DNA of 64,000 nt from Chamaelirium japonicum (GCA_947650365.1 OX393551.1:7950042-8014041); one strand, 5' to 3'. Numbered from the stretch's first letter, positions 36,145 through 47,310 are shown. The notes: a model not told the origin generated them from the letters alone. Program-made: numbers and translations.

Positions 36145-36187
36145 TCTATTCCTCTCCAAACCCTAGCCGTCATCTCCTAACAACAAT

Positions 36188-37395
36188 CTTTTTCATGTAA
36201 ATAATAAAGCAAAATCTTTTATTTAGCCTTCTATTTTTGCAACTTTTATTGAAGTCTCAGTTTTTTAGTTGATTTTTTTTTTTACAAAGTTTGATTTTGA
36301 TGAATGAATTCTTCTCTCAATATGCGAGTTTTTATGCGGTTTTGTGCATGCGTGCTTTCTCAAACAAGTATAAAACTTATATTGGTTATTTCCCTATTGA
36401 TTGGCAGAGTTTGAGTTGAAATGATTTTTTTTGATTCACGGTTAGGAAATTAGAAAATTTTCAAATATAAGCAAATAAATAACAGTAGACTAATAAATCT
36501 AATTTTGTTAAATTATTAATCTGATGGTACAAATATGATTAAAAATATTTTGAAATGTTTCTTATATGACTTTATAATCCGAATATTAAAATAAAGTTTT
36601 TTCGATTTATTTTTGTAGTTGGTTCTGAGATTTCCCTCAACTCCAACTTACGGTTTTCTTTAATTGGTTCGATTTTGTTTTGACTTATTCTCGACTTTAT
36701 CAAGATTGATTTTAGTTTGTTCCTGTTTTTCAAGGTGAGTATTTGTTGTTTCAGGACTTTTCGAAGTTGTTCCAACCTTTCCTAATTATCTTCGATTCGT
36801 TCGGATTTACCTTGGTTTGTCCTTGGTTGTTTCGATTCACTTCAATGTTGGAATTCGTTCTTAGTACTAGTGTGCATAGCTTGTTTTATGAGTACTAGTC
36901 AGCAATTCATCTTTCATGTCATTGTTTTGTCTAGAACTAGTATTTCTAGTTTACTCTTCAGCTTGGACTGAATAATTATGACTCCTTACCAATCACCAAG
37001 TTTTAGGATGAGTCTAGGAAAGGGCTAGGAGTAGAGTGGAGCCACCCCTGGAGAGGGAAAATGCTACCTATTGCTTAGAGTGGAGATGCCTAGTGTGGAG
37101 CCAACTGAGACATTGTTTTTGATTGATTGATGTCCAATCCTTTGGGTAGTATTAGTGATACTCGTTTGGGTGTTTCTTTTCCAATTAAGTTTTGACCGCG
37201 TAAGAGTGTTCTCTTTGCTTCTTGTTCTTCTTCCAAGTCAGCAGTAGAGTTAGTGTTCGATTTTGTTTCGTCTTCAGTGTTCTTTTGTCAAGCATTTAAT
37301 ATGCCTGTGTGTCCAAATTTTTGTTATCAAAGTTGTCCCTTAGTATTATCAGAGTAACACAGCATTAGCATATATAGTTGGTGTATGTATCTATC
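36188..37395. repeat. Outer right arm of palindrome copy B
   Basis: Matches 4262-4789 in copy A (same orientation) and 27390-28470 in the left arm (reverse complement). At 36705-36720 it preserves the sequence gattttagtttgttcc, the uninterrupted equivalent of the site where copia element 1 entered copy A. No gene is seen. Confidence 0.8.
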
Positions 37396-37810
37396 TTTGG
37401 GAGATCTAGTAAGGGTTGTGTTTGGACTTGATTTTAATATTGTGTACTTATCATGTCAACTTAGTTGTTCGAGTTTGATCTTGGAATGTATACATATGTG
37501 TGTATGGGCGCATATAATATAGATTCCTATCGTTAGGAGTGTCGATTTTTGAGACATATGCATGTGTACTAGTGCACTGGGCACATGCGTTGTACGTGCC
37601 ACAGTTGCTGATCTATGGACCCTTTTATCCGTGCACATACTAAAATAGTCATTTTAGAATAGGATATGGACACATGAAATAATGATATGGCTTAAGAAGT
37701 GTAAGAATGCAACATTTTTTTCCTTGCTTTTGATCTAATGACACATGATCCAAATATGGGGTATATGTACACTATATATATGGCAAACTCTATTATCTAT
37801 TATAGACAAG

Positions 37811-38210
37811 TTAGAGGGGCAATCGGGTTTCGAGTTTCGAATTTCGGATATGGGTATTGAGGTACCCATACCCATACCCGAAAGTTAATCAGGTAGAGTT
37901 CCTATACCCATACCAAACCCAAATCTTGTAAATTTACACCCCTAATTGTACCCAATGTTTCGGGTCAAGGTTGGGGTCGGGTCACAAATTAGAGGGCAAT
38001 CGGGTTTCAGATATGGGTATTGAGGTACCCATACCCAAAAGTTAATCAGGTAGAGTTCCTATACCCATACCCTACCCAAACCTTCTACCCATACCCGAAA
38101 GTTAATCGGGGAGAGTTCCTATACCCATACCCTACCCAAACCTTGTAAATTTGTACCCATATACACACCCGATGTTTCGGGTCGGGGTTGGGTCACAAGT
38201 TAGAGGGGCA
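37811..38210. repeat. Tandem duplication of about 180-205 bp, gtacccatacccg-rich
   Basis: A unit beginning ttagagg(gg)caatcgggttt starts at about 37811, again at about 37981, and partly at about 38198. The second unit has an internal doubling of atacccgaaagttaatc...cctacccaaacctt. Rich in gggtatgggta and its complement, recalling the satellite-like interiors of the hAT elements elsewhere in the window, but no TIR or target duplication was found. Confidence 0.8.
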
Positions 38211-39056
38211 ATTGGATTTTGAGTTTTAACTTATGACGGTGTAAGTCAAATTTTTAGAGGGATAAGTCTAATATCGATTAAAAGGGGGGTGACTTAGTAA
38301 TTAGCATATAATTTTGGGGGGGTAAGTAAAATTTTCCCAAAATTTTATTACACGGGCTCACACTTCACAGGTATGTTGGGTGAAGTGTAAAGGATGGGAT
38401 CTAAACAACACATTAAAAGTTCAAATGAAGTATGGGGTTTTGAATTTGGATTTTGGTGGGTTGGGACTTTGGATGAGGTTGAAGGTTTTAGGATAACTCA
38501 GGATCTTATCTCAAGTAGACAGGATTTAGCTTTGGCAATGAAGTTGATTTGTGCAAAAAAAGATTTGAAATGTAATTTTTAGTTTATAGTTTAGAGAAGG
38601 GAAAAAAAGATACCGGATAAGAACAAAGAAGTTCATATAATTAGAGGTGATCAGAGAAAATAACGGGAATACAACTGTGATTTATATACTTATGTATTGG
38701 GTGGTAGCATTGGCATAGGGAAAAGAAGAAATGGAATTGTTGTTGGTACAGATGCCATAAGAAAGAAAGGAAACGGAAGTTATGAAATAACAAAAAGATC
38801 GACCAACTATAGAGCAGAACTCTAATGAACAAGGTTCCACAAAAAAAAAACAGTTTCCACCAGAGATGTCAACCTGACATGATATTGGTACCTAGGTTAA
38901 TGGATTTAGTTCTACAGTGATGTGACATAATAACTACTGAATTTTAAAAAAAACAGTGTAATCAAAGAATTATGGGCGCTTAAATCAAAGAATTGTGGAC
39001 GCTTAAATTAAAAAGACAGATTAATAACTATAGACTGACATGAGTAAAAACAGTGT

Positions 39057-39253
39057 TGTGACAATCCCTAGCATGGAGAGGATGGAGAGGGAGAGAGAGA
39101 GAGAGGCTAGGGTTTTGGGAGAATGGATTGAGGCCATCTCATTAGGCCAAGGGCCAAATATATATGAAAGATACAAGAAAAGGGTATCCTATACAGGTAT
39201 TCTACGGGTATGTGTATCTCAACAATATACACTATCACTAACAATCACTAACA
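39057..39253 (-). mobile_element. 3' LTR (197 bp) of copia element 3
   Basis: On the + strand it reads tgtgacaatccctagc ... caatcactaaca and is followed inward by gccccccctcaaa, the complement of a polypurine tract (39254-39266). Short (GA)n of about 20 bp. Three substitutions separate it from the LTR at 42412-42656, outside the GA tract. Confidence 0.92.
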
Positions 39254-39267
39254 GCCCCCCCTCAAAC

Positions 39268-42045
39268 TCAAGGTGGGTCATATACCATGAGTTTGTTAAG
39301 CAGAAACTGAAAATGTGGAGCAAGGTGTGACTTCGTGAAGAAGTCAGCGATCTGATCTCCAGAGGAAACATAGGGGAGAGAGATGGTCCCGGCCTCATAC
39401 TCCTGGCGAGAGTAGTAGCAATCGAGCTCGATGTGCTTCGTCCTCTCGTGGAAGACCGGGTTGGTGACAATCTGTATTGCACTCCGGTTGTCACAGTGAA
39501 GGGCTGTAGGTCCAGAGATCTCAACCCCTAGATCTCCGAGAAGACGTCGCAAGTGAACGATCTCTTTGGTAGTAGAGGCCATAGCTCGAAACTCTGCTTC
39601 AGTACTAGAGAGAGACAACGCTCTGCTTCTTGCTGCGCCATGATATGAGAGAATCTCCAAGAAATAACCAATAGCCGGTAGTCGATCGACGAGTGGTCGG
39701 ATCACCAGCCCAGTCAGCATCCGAGTAGGCACGTAGGACCAGAGGAGAAGTCGATGATAGGAAGAGCAACCGCGTGATAGTGCCTCGGAGATAACGAAGA
39801 AGTTGAAGAAGGGCAGCGTAGTTAGCAGAGCGAGGGGCTTCGACAAACTGGCTGACGATGCTAACGGCGTGAGCAATGTCGAGCCTGGTGATGCAGAGGT
39901 AAACCAACTGACCAACGATCTGTCGGTACCGAGTAGGATCTGAGGGCTCACCATCGGTGGGACGGAGCTTCACGTGAAGCTCGAGAGGGGTGACAGTGGA
40001 GCGATCATCGGAAAGTGCAGCTCGACTGAGTATGTCGGCTGTGTACTTCTGCTGAGATAGCAGAATCCCTCGCTCACTGTGGGCGATCTCTAGCCCAAGG
40101 AAGTAGCGAAGAGGACCTAAATCCTTCATCTGGAACCGGCGCCGAAGATGCTGCTGAAGGAAAGTGATGACAGCTGAGTCATCACCTGTGATGATCATGT
40201 CGTCGACGTATAATAGGAGAATCACCCTGCCCTGAGGAGATGACCGCACAAAAAGCGAGTGGTCCTGCGAGCTCTCAATGTAGCCGATCTCGGTGACGGC
40301 TCGTTGGAAACACTCAAACCAAGCTCGAGAGGCTTGCTTGAGCCCGTAGATAGCTCGACGGAGGCGACAAACATGCTGGGGAGGAGTATGCAAACCAGGG
40401 GGTGGCAGCATATAGACGACCTCTGAAAGATCACCATGGAGAAAGGCATTCTTCACGTCCATCTGGAGAAGAGGCCATCGACGGACTGCTGCAACTGCCA
40501 GAAGTGCACGAACGGAGGTCATCTGAGCTACAGGTGCGAAAGTCTCCTCGTAGTCTATTCCGTATGCCTGAGTGAAGCCACGAGCCACCAACTGAGTCTT
40601 GTGTCGCTCGATGGAACCATCAGGTCGCCGCTTGACCTTGTAGACCCACCGGCAACTGACGGGCTCAATACCAACAGGAAAGGGGACGATGTCCCAAGTC
40701 TGAGCCTGTTCAAATGCCTGAAATTCCTCGCTCATAGCCTGTCGCCACTGAGGGGACTGGACGGCCTCCCGGTACGACCGAGGCTCCTGGTCTGTGTGAA
40801 GGGCTGCAAGAAAGGCTGTAAACTGAGGCGAGTAGGAGGTGACTGTGGCAAAACCAAAACGGTCAGGTGGGCCAGAGCTAAAGCTGAAGCGATCAAGTGG
40901 GTGGTGCTCGCGCTGAGGGTAGCGGGGCAGCGGGCGAGGATCCACGACCGGCGACGTCGGACTGGGTGTAGCAGGCGGAGTACCAGAGACATCGGGAGTA
41001 TGAGGAAGACCTACGGAAGTACTCGGTGACGGAGGAGAGGAGGGGACAGAGGAAGACTCCGTGGAAGAATCACTAGAAACGGGGGGAGAAGTAGAGCTGG
41101 GCGAGAGGGTGATAGAAGAGGCTCGAGAGTCGGAGACAGAGTGGGAGGAGTCTCCAAGAAGGTGAGGTCCTGAGCTGCAGAGGAGTAGTAAGGGGCATCC
41201 TCGACGAACGTGTCGAGAGATGCGAAAGCGACGAGTCAAGGGGTCATAGCAACGATAACCCTTGTGCTCGGCGCTGATTCCTAGGAGGATGCATTTAATG
41301 CACGTTCGGATAACTTCGTGCGCTCATGGGGCGGAAGAAGAACGAAACAGGTGCACCCGAAGGTACATAGCAGACTATAGTCAGGAGGGGAAGAGAAAAG
41401 ACGCTCGTGGGGAGATGTACCACCCGGGAGAACAGACGAAGGGGTTATGTTGATGAGGTTGACTGAGGTCAAGACAGCCTCAGCCAAGAAAGTGCGTGGA
41501 ACGGAAGCAGAGAGAAGAAGAGCACGCGACGTCTCAAGGATATGACGGTGCTTCCTCTCGGCTACTCCGTTTTGTTCGTGTGCGTGAGGATAGGAGTGCT
41601 CGAATAGAGTCCCATGGGACTGAAGAAGTGTCTGCATAACAGTGGAGAGATACTCGAGGGCGCAATCAGACCGAAAGGTCTTGATTCGACAACCGAACTG
41701 TGTGTGCACCATCGAGGTGAAGATCTGGTAAACCTGAGGAACCTCAGAGCGGTTCTGAAGAAGGTAGACCCAAGTGTATCGGCTGAAGTCATCGATGAAA
41801 GAGATATAGTAGCGATAGCCACACATCGAAGGAAGAGGTGCAGGACCCCAGATATCGGGGTGCACTAGGTCAAAAGGAGCAGAACTCTGAGAGGTACTAG
41901 AAGGAAAAGGTAAGGCTGTAGCTTTGGCAAGCTTGCAACCTGTACAAGTAGATAAAGAAGAAAAGGAGCAAGGACCTAGAGCTCCAGTCTGGAGTAAGCT
42001 CTTGAGTCGAGACTCAGAAATATGGCCGAGTCTTCGGTGCCACAA
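39268..42045 (-). pseudogene. copia element 3 pol: integrase, reverse transcriptase, RNase H, frameshifted
   Basis: In coding order on the minus strand: MWHRRLGHIS (pre-integrase) at 42045, integrase core with DIWGPAP, FIDDFSR and ERKHRHILET down to about 41290, linker, then RT from about 40780 with LLYVDDMIITGDD at about 40200. RNase H follows with SSTEAEFRAM at about 39605 and a C-terminal SSGDQIADFFTK. A frame change lies near 41290-41315, after ERTKLSE. Another lies in a CT run near 39605-39615, where SVVSL runs into a stop and the next frame resumes with SSTEAEF. The RT/RNase H portion is otherwise open for 544 codons, suggesting a fairly young insertion. Confidence 0.88.
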
Positions 42046-42399
42046 GTCGGCATCGGAAGAAGCTAAACTACAGACGCCAGAAGGGGGAATGAGGGCAGGG
42101 GAGGATGCTCACGCCGGAGTTTACGCCGGAGCAACGCGTCCGAACGACGCTGAGGAGGCTCACGTCGGAGGAGGCTGGACTGAGGAGGAGCAGTCCGGTG
42201 AGGGAGATCAGATCTGTGCCGGATCTGGGGCAGATCTGATCCGGATCGGCCGGATCTGAGGCTGTGGACGGGGAAGGAGCCGCCGGGAAAGGAGCCGCCG
42301 TACCGGGAAGGGCTGCGTTGCATCGTGGTCGGATCTGAGCACGAGATCTGCGGATCTCGTCAGAGGGTCAGATCTCGTCGGGGAACCTCGGGATCATGC

Positions 42400-42411
42400 G
42401 CTCTGATACCA
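42400..42411 (-). promoter_or_regulatory. Primer binding site of copia element 3
   Basis: gctctgatacca on +, i.e. TGGTATCAGAGC on -, directly next to the LTR. Confidence 0.9.
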
Positions 42412-42441
42412 TGTGACAATCCCTAGCATGGAGAGGATGGA

Positions 42442-42509
<68 letters not shown>

Positions 42510-42656
42510 CTAGGGTTTTGGGCGAATGGATTGAGGCCATCTCATTAGGTCAAGGGCCAAATATATATGAAAGATACAAGAAAAGGGTATCCTATACAGG
42601 TAATCTACGGGTATGTGTATCTCAACAATATACACTATCACTAACAATCACTAACA
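42412..42656 (-). mobile_element. 5' LTR (245 bp) of copia element 3 with expanded (GA)n
   Basis: Same sequence as the 197-bp LTR except three substitutions and about 48 extra bases of GA at 42438-42509. Confidence 0.92.
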
Positions 42657-42662
42657 AGTGTA

Positions 42663-43175
42663 ATCAAAGAATAGCAGGTGCTTTTGATATTCATCTAGAT
42701 CAATAAAAAGCTTTCAACTCGATCTCCTATGCAACAATCAAGTAAATCAAAATAAGTTTCCCTAGCCAGTACATGTGAATCCTGATGCTATTAGTGTATA
42801 ATTTATTATGGAGCCCGAATATTGAGATGAGATCTTAACATATAACCCATGAACATGGTAAGCATTTTCTTTATTATTTTTTTCGAGACCATGCAGTGTG
42901 GGTGGGATCTTAACAATAAATTCTGCACTAATAGCATCAAGATTTTGCATCGCAAATCAACCATTTGTTAAATGCATCTTAATATATAACCCCTAATCTA
43001 GTGGGGGGTGGAAAACCCTGCTTATTCTGCAACCCAAAACACAACCCCCACACCAAGGTTTTGCATTGCAAATCAACCATTTGTTAAACATTTGCCAAAA
43101 TTAATTCATGGTGAGAAGAATCATATGTGTTTCAGGTTGGAAATGCTAAGATCATGGCAAGTTAGAGATATGTAC
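42663..43175. other. Non-coding stretch with short duplications
   Basis: Contains a duplicated block ttgcatcgcaaatcaaccat/ttgcattgcaaatcaaccat (about 42945 and 43064). If the DEK-like gene continues leftward this is intron. No further exon was seen here or at 37400-39050. Confidence 0.4.
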
Positions 43176-43952
43176 CATTAGGGATGTCCTTTAGCTTCGT
43201 TCCAGGACCCTGAAACCCCAAAAGAATCCCAAGGTTAGAACAACCCTAGATCAAGATTCAGACTGTCCAGCTGAGAAATCGGCACCCGTTACCTGCTCGA
43301 TAGACAAGAGCTTGGACACGGGAACCTTCCATGGGGACGAATCATTGTACCTCTTGACCTTCTGCCTCTCCCTCGATGGTCTCTCCACCGGCGATGCTCC
43401 CTCCCTCGACACGGACCGCCGCCTCCCCTCTTTCTCCACCCCCTCCTCTACTTAAAAGAAATTACATCCAAGTCGCCCAAAGAAATTATATGTTCAGTCT
43501 AGATCTTATGAAACAACAACAATTTTTTCTACTCTCCTGAACCATGAAGTATTTAACAGACAAAACTGGTACCTAGGTTAATGGTTTTAGCTTCACAGTG
43601 ATGCTGTGACATGAAAACTATTGAATTTTGCAAAAATGGGAAGATTGTTAATTAATCTAATATGTGAAATTAATCAAATAAACAAGATTAATAACTTGAT
43701 ACATAATAATGAATCTTGTAATTAAATATCAAGAAAAAGGTTCTCATCTTCGTTCTCACTTGTAACATTGTCGCTCTCTTCCTCTGAATCAGTATTATCT
43801 TTTTCAGCACTAGATGCGTCTTCTTCATCAGTCGAACCACTCTCATCTTCATCTTCTTTCTCAACTAGACCACTTTCATCATCTTCTTTCTTGACTTTAG
43901 CAGCTCGTCTCTGGGCCTTTTTCACTTCAGTCTCAAGACTGACCTTGTGTTT
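43176..43952 (-). CDS. DEK-like chromatin protein, three internal exons (partial)
   Basis: Exons in coding order: 43952-43760 (after tgttgcag, before gtgaga), 43447-43293 (after aagtag, before gtaacg) and 43209-43176 (after tttcag, before gtacat). Phases join without gap: 64 codons +1, then 2 + 51 codons, then 11 codons +1. The product has an acidic Glu/Asp-rich stretch with KKAQRRAAKVKKED near its start, then ERPSRERQKVKRY, KLLSIEQ and GTKLKDIPN. Plant DEK-domain proteins show the same order (acidic region, RPTRERKxVERY, LSIEKGRGTPLKDIPN) just before the SAF/DEK fold. DEK proteins bind chromatin in the nucleus. The start and the DEK domain itself were not found; copia element 3 lies downstream. 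Without splicing into exon 2, the first exon reads to a stop at 43722. Confidence 0.6.
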
Positions 43953-44940
43953 CTGCAACATCATCAAAGTGTTGGAATCAGTAACAGCTTAGAATTCAGG
44001 AAAGGAAAGATGATCACAAAATCAGTAACAACTTAGAATTCAGGAAAGGAAGATGCAAGCAAGCTTCAAAAGCTGAGAACACACCATAGGTTCAAAAGCT
44101 CTTAATATGCATTGGTATTGGGACTGTTTGAGCACTGCTAGACATATGACCAAATTAAAATTATATAATTGCGCGATCAAATAATTAGATAGCAGTTTAG
44201 TGCTTTTAGCAGTTCTTTGCCTTAAATACTTATCAAATCATATTTTTGCTGCATCGATTATAAGCATAAGAAAAATGCATGATTGTAAACAATATCAAGC
44301 ACAAAGTATGGTTTGATATAATAATTTGGTACTTTCTTACCAACAATGCATTAAAACTGTAAATTGAGCCAAATTAGACAGCAACAACACTAACTGAAGG
44401 TAAACTTTATGAAGAACATACAATAATAATCAATTTTTAGGATAAAATGATATGCAAAAGTTAATGAATAATATAAAACAAAACCAACTAGTGTGACGTT
44501 CGTTTTATAAGAAGTTATTTAATTGACAAGCTCTTTAACAAAAAAATAGTGAACCAGCAGAGTGGTGTCATTAGATGGACCAGAGGATCTAACATGAAAT
44601 AATCTTAGTAGATACTTCCTTATAGCATAATACTCGGTAAGTGAATCTTAGCAGATACTTCCTTATCCGCACTACGCAAGCCTCTGGACTTGGAGTCGGT
44701 CTGTTGGGCTTGCTTGGGCTAGGTCTGGTGGGCTGGGGCCCAATTTAGATCACATCAGGAAGCCTCGATTGTATCAATTTGTGCAAGGTTTCATCACTTT
44801 CATCGGAGCGTGCTTTTTGATGATTCGATGCAATTTCAAAATGATCTTCACTTTAGAGTTTTTGTTTTCAAGATTAAACAATTATTTTATGCTCGAAAAG
44901 TGATTTTAGTTTCGTCTTATTTTCAGTTGAGGGAAGTCCA
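43953..44940. other. AT-rich stretch, no gene recognised
   Basis: Presumed upstream intron or flank of the DEK-like exons. Local repeats ttagaattcaggaaaggaa (about 43990 and 44032) and tagcagatacttccttat (about 44600 and 44646) are the only structure seen. Confidence 0.4.
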
Positions 44941-44944
44941 ACAC

Positions 44945-45097
44945 TTAGAATTTTCTAATTGCAGGTATGACGGTGAGAGGGTATGAAGATGATAGGGAGA
45001 TGGTGATCGATGAAGATGGGGATGAGATGTACAAAGGATTTTCTAATTGTGCGTATGATGGTGAGAAGAATTGAAGATAATAGGGCGATGGTGATGC
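44945..45097. repeat. Degenerate tandem duplication of about 88 bp
   Basis: gattttctaattgcaggtatgacggtgaga... starts near 44950 and again near 45038 (gattttctaattgtgcgtatgatggtgaga...). It sits directly at the 5' end of the LINE fragment. Confidence 0.75.
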
Positions 45098-47310
45098 AAA
45101 TGCGGAGCTCAAACGTCTGCCAAACCTCACTGCGGAAAACCGCTCCATCATCTCGCCACAACAAAGTGCTTTTGTACAGGGTAGAAACATCACTGATAAT
45201 ACTGTTATAGCCCAGGACGTCCTTAACACACTTAGTCATACCTCGGGTCATCGAGGATACATGGCGATCAAACTTGATCCGGTTAAAGCTTATGATAGGC
45301 TGGAATGAGATTTTCTTCTCAACATCCTGTGTGGATTCGGCTTCCAGGCACGGTTCTTGGGTTGGATTTTCAAGTGCATTTCTTCGCCTACTTTCTCGGT
45401 CATCATTAATGGCAAAAAATATGGAATAATTCAGTCTCAAAGGGGGATACGTCAGGGCTGTCCTCCGTTTCTCGTTTTGTTCTGCACCGAATTCCTTTCC
45501 AAGCTCCTTTGTGGAATCCAGGACCAAGGTAAACTCCATGGGGTTCGCATAGGGATAGGGATGGCAGCGGGTCAGGTTTGAGACGGGTCGACCCTATCCC
45601 GAACCTACCCCATTATATTTTATCCTGCCCCATACCTGTTCCAAATCCTTGTCGGATTTTAAGGGTAATTTCCAAACCCGTCCCAATTAGTATTGGAAAA
45701 ACCCGTGCCCGTCCCGTCTCGCCCCATTTATGCATTGCGGGTCAGGTCGAATCGGGTCGGGTTGGATCGGCTTCATAAAAAACTGCATATTTAGCTTCTT
45801 TGGTCCACCTAGTACTGAGTAAATGTTCCTCCTATATTATGATCACATAGTTATAAGCACAAGTTAACTTATTATATGATCTAGAGAACCAACATATCAA
45901 AGAATATTTAAGATATATGAATATATGATAGGTTATATACCCGGGTCGGATCGGAGTAAAACCCGACCCAAACCCGACCGGGTTTTAAATTCAAATCCCA
46001 AACCCGCCCCAAACCTATTTTTGAGCATCCCAAACCCATCCCAATCGGGTCGGGTCGGGTCGAGTCGGATTACCTGATAAACCCGGATAATTGCCATCCC
46101 TACGTAGGGAGGGAAGGGGAGATTGTCACTCATCTCCTCTATGCTGACGACCTATTTATCTTTGGCGGAGCCAACCAGGACGAAGCGATATCTGTTAGAG
46201 ATACACTTGAGAAATTTTCGATCTTCTTGGGTCAATCGGTGAACTATAATAAATCGAATATCAACTTCAGCAACAACGTCCATAGGCACACTCGAGAGGC
46301 ACTGATTCAAATTTTGGAGGCTCACCGCCAACGCTTTACCTGGAAGAAAATCTGGAAAATTAAGGGGATGATGCCAAGAGTACAGATGTTTCTCTGGAGA
46401 CTATTGGCTATTAGCCTCCCTCTTAGGGACCGCATGGCTGTGATTCTGCCTAATACTTCGCCTCTCTGTGCCATGTGTAAGTGTGTAACCAACACGACGG
46501 GGATGAGGCCCATCTATTTTTTGACTGTACCATAGCTCGTTGTGCTTGGGGCGCCCTGGGCTTCCCATACCCCGCCGAAAATCACGCGGTATCCCTCGAA
46601 TCCCGAGTCGACTTCATCTGGAAATATGCCTTGCACGATAGGGATGTCTGCATCTTGCGGTTTACCTTCTTTGGGTTATTTGGAAGGAAAGAAGCAGTAC
46701 CATTTTCGATGGAGTTGCACCTTCCTCTAGAAGGACTATTTCGGTAGCCTGGAATCTATTGCTCCTCTCGACAATATCGGTTGATGGTATAAGAACAGAT
46801 GATGCTAGGACACCTATTCTTGGCAACGGCCCCCGGAAGGTATCTTGAAACTCACGTTGATGCTTCTATAGGAGCGGTTCACTCTGCTTGGGGGTTACTT
46901 ATTCATAATGAAAGCGGGATTCTGATTTGTTGTGCGGGTAAAATTCTTCCTGGCGATTTCACCCATTGAAGCAGAATCTTATGCCACCTTGGAGGGAATA
47001 AAGCTCTGCTTACAGCTAAACATCAACAATGTGAATGTGGAAGGCGACAATCTTTCTGTCATCACGCTCCTGTTGGAGAAGAATACTCCTCCTCCTGGTC
47101 GATCCATAATACGATTATGAAATGCAGGAGACTATCCCAGCTGTTCGCAAGTTACGAGCTAAATCATGTGAGAAGAAACTGCAACCAGGCGGCGGACTAT
47201 CTAGCTTCCTATGCGTTACATTGTAACTCTGACTTCTGTTTTTTTTACTCTCTTGGTTGCTTTTTCCCTCTCTTTAAAAAGATTTTGTGTAAGGATTCTG
47301 AAAATCATCA
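45098..47310 (+). pseudogene. L1-type LINE fragment: reverse transcriptase, zf-RVT, RNase H
   Basis: Plant L1-like pol: SPQQSAFVQGRNITDN at about 45150, MAIKLDPVKAYDRLE at about 45260, RQGCPP at about 45450, YADDLFIFGGAN at about 46140, and a zinc-finger reverse-transcriptase C-terminal region (FLWRLLAISLPLRDRM at about 46390). The end of an RNase H-like domain (HVRRNCNQAADYLASYA) lies at about 47165. Lesions: TGA at 45306 replacing an expected Trp, a hAT insertion at 45556-46102, and a large internal deletion near 46315 joining the end of RT to zf-RVT. Frameshifts are present after 46480 and in RNase H. The endonuclease and 5' end are absent. No poly-A tail or target duplication could be fixed. 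Confidence 0.85.
45556..46102. mobile_element. hAT-like MITE with gggtcgggt satellite-like interior
   Basis: 547 bp from TAGGGATGGCAGCGGGTC to the reverse complement TAGGGATGGCAATTATCC. It is flanked by cataggga (45548-45555) and cgtaggga (46103-46110), an 8-bp duplication with one mismatch. The ends are rich in gggtcgggtt and its complement. It separates HGVRI from GEIVTHLLYADD of the LINE reverse transcriptase. Confidence 0.88.

Larger units (their letters stand above)
32489..36182 (+). mobile_element. copia element 2, with nested TRIM and lost 3' pol
   Basis: The element starts tgttaatg after acaat (32484-32488) and ends cctaaca before acaat (36183-36187), a matching 5-bp target duplication. 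It contains a 141-bp LTR, primer site, C-rich leader, decayed gag and an open protease-integrase frame. At 35795 pol stops and a complete TRIM follows. After the TRIM only the last 38 bp of the 3' LTR (36145-36182) remain. Reverse transcriptase, RNase H and most of the 3' LTR are missing. Copy A of the host palindrome (about 4255-4265) has the empty site. Confidence 0.9.
27385..37395. repeat. Palindromic element copy B (about 10 kb with insertions)
   Basis: The left arm (about 27385-30407) is repeated in reverse complement by the right arm (about 30427-37395). Insertions interrupt it: a copia fragment in the left arm (28503-29148), and a hAT element (31349-32183) and a copia/TRIM composite (32489-36182) in the right arm. 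Without these, each arm is about 2.4 kb around a spacer of about 20 bp. The outer ends read gatacatacaccaactata on the left and the reverse complement of the same at about 37370-37391 on the right. I cannot read a clear target duplication. The right arm has an extra 110 bp near 37035-37143. Copy A at 1-4789 is a truncated second copy. Confidence 0.8.
39057..42656 (-). mobile_element. copia element 3, gag-less, flanked by target duplication
   Basis: Complete ends with a 5-bp duplication agtgt (39052-39056 and 42657-42661), two LTRs, a primer site (42400-42411, complement of TGGTATCAGAGC) and a purine tract. The interior begins at integrase: about 350 bp after the primer site lead straight into the pre-integrase domain, so gag and protease have been deleted. 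It is placed downstream of DEK-like exons that run in the same direction, possibly in an intron of that gene. Confidence 0.92.
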
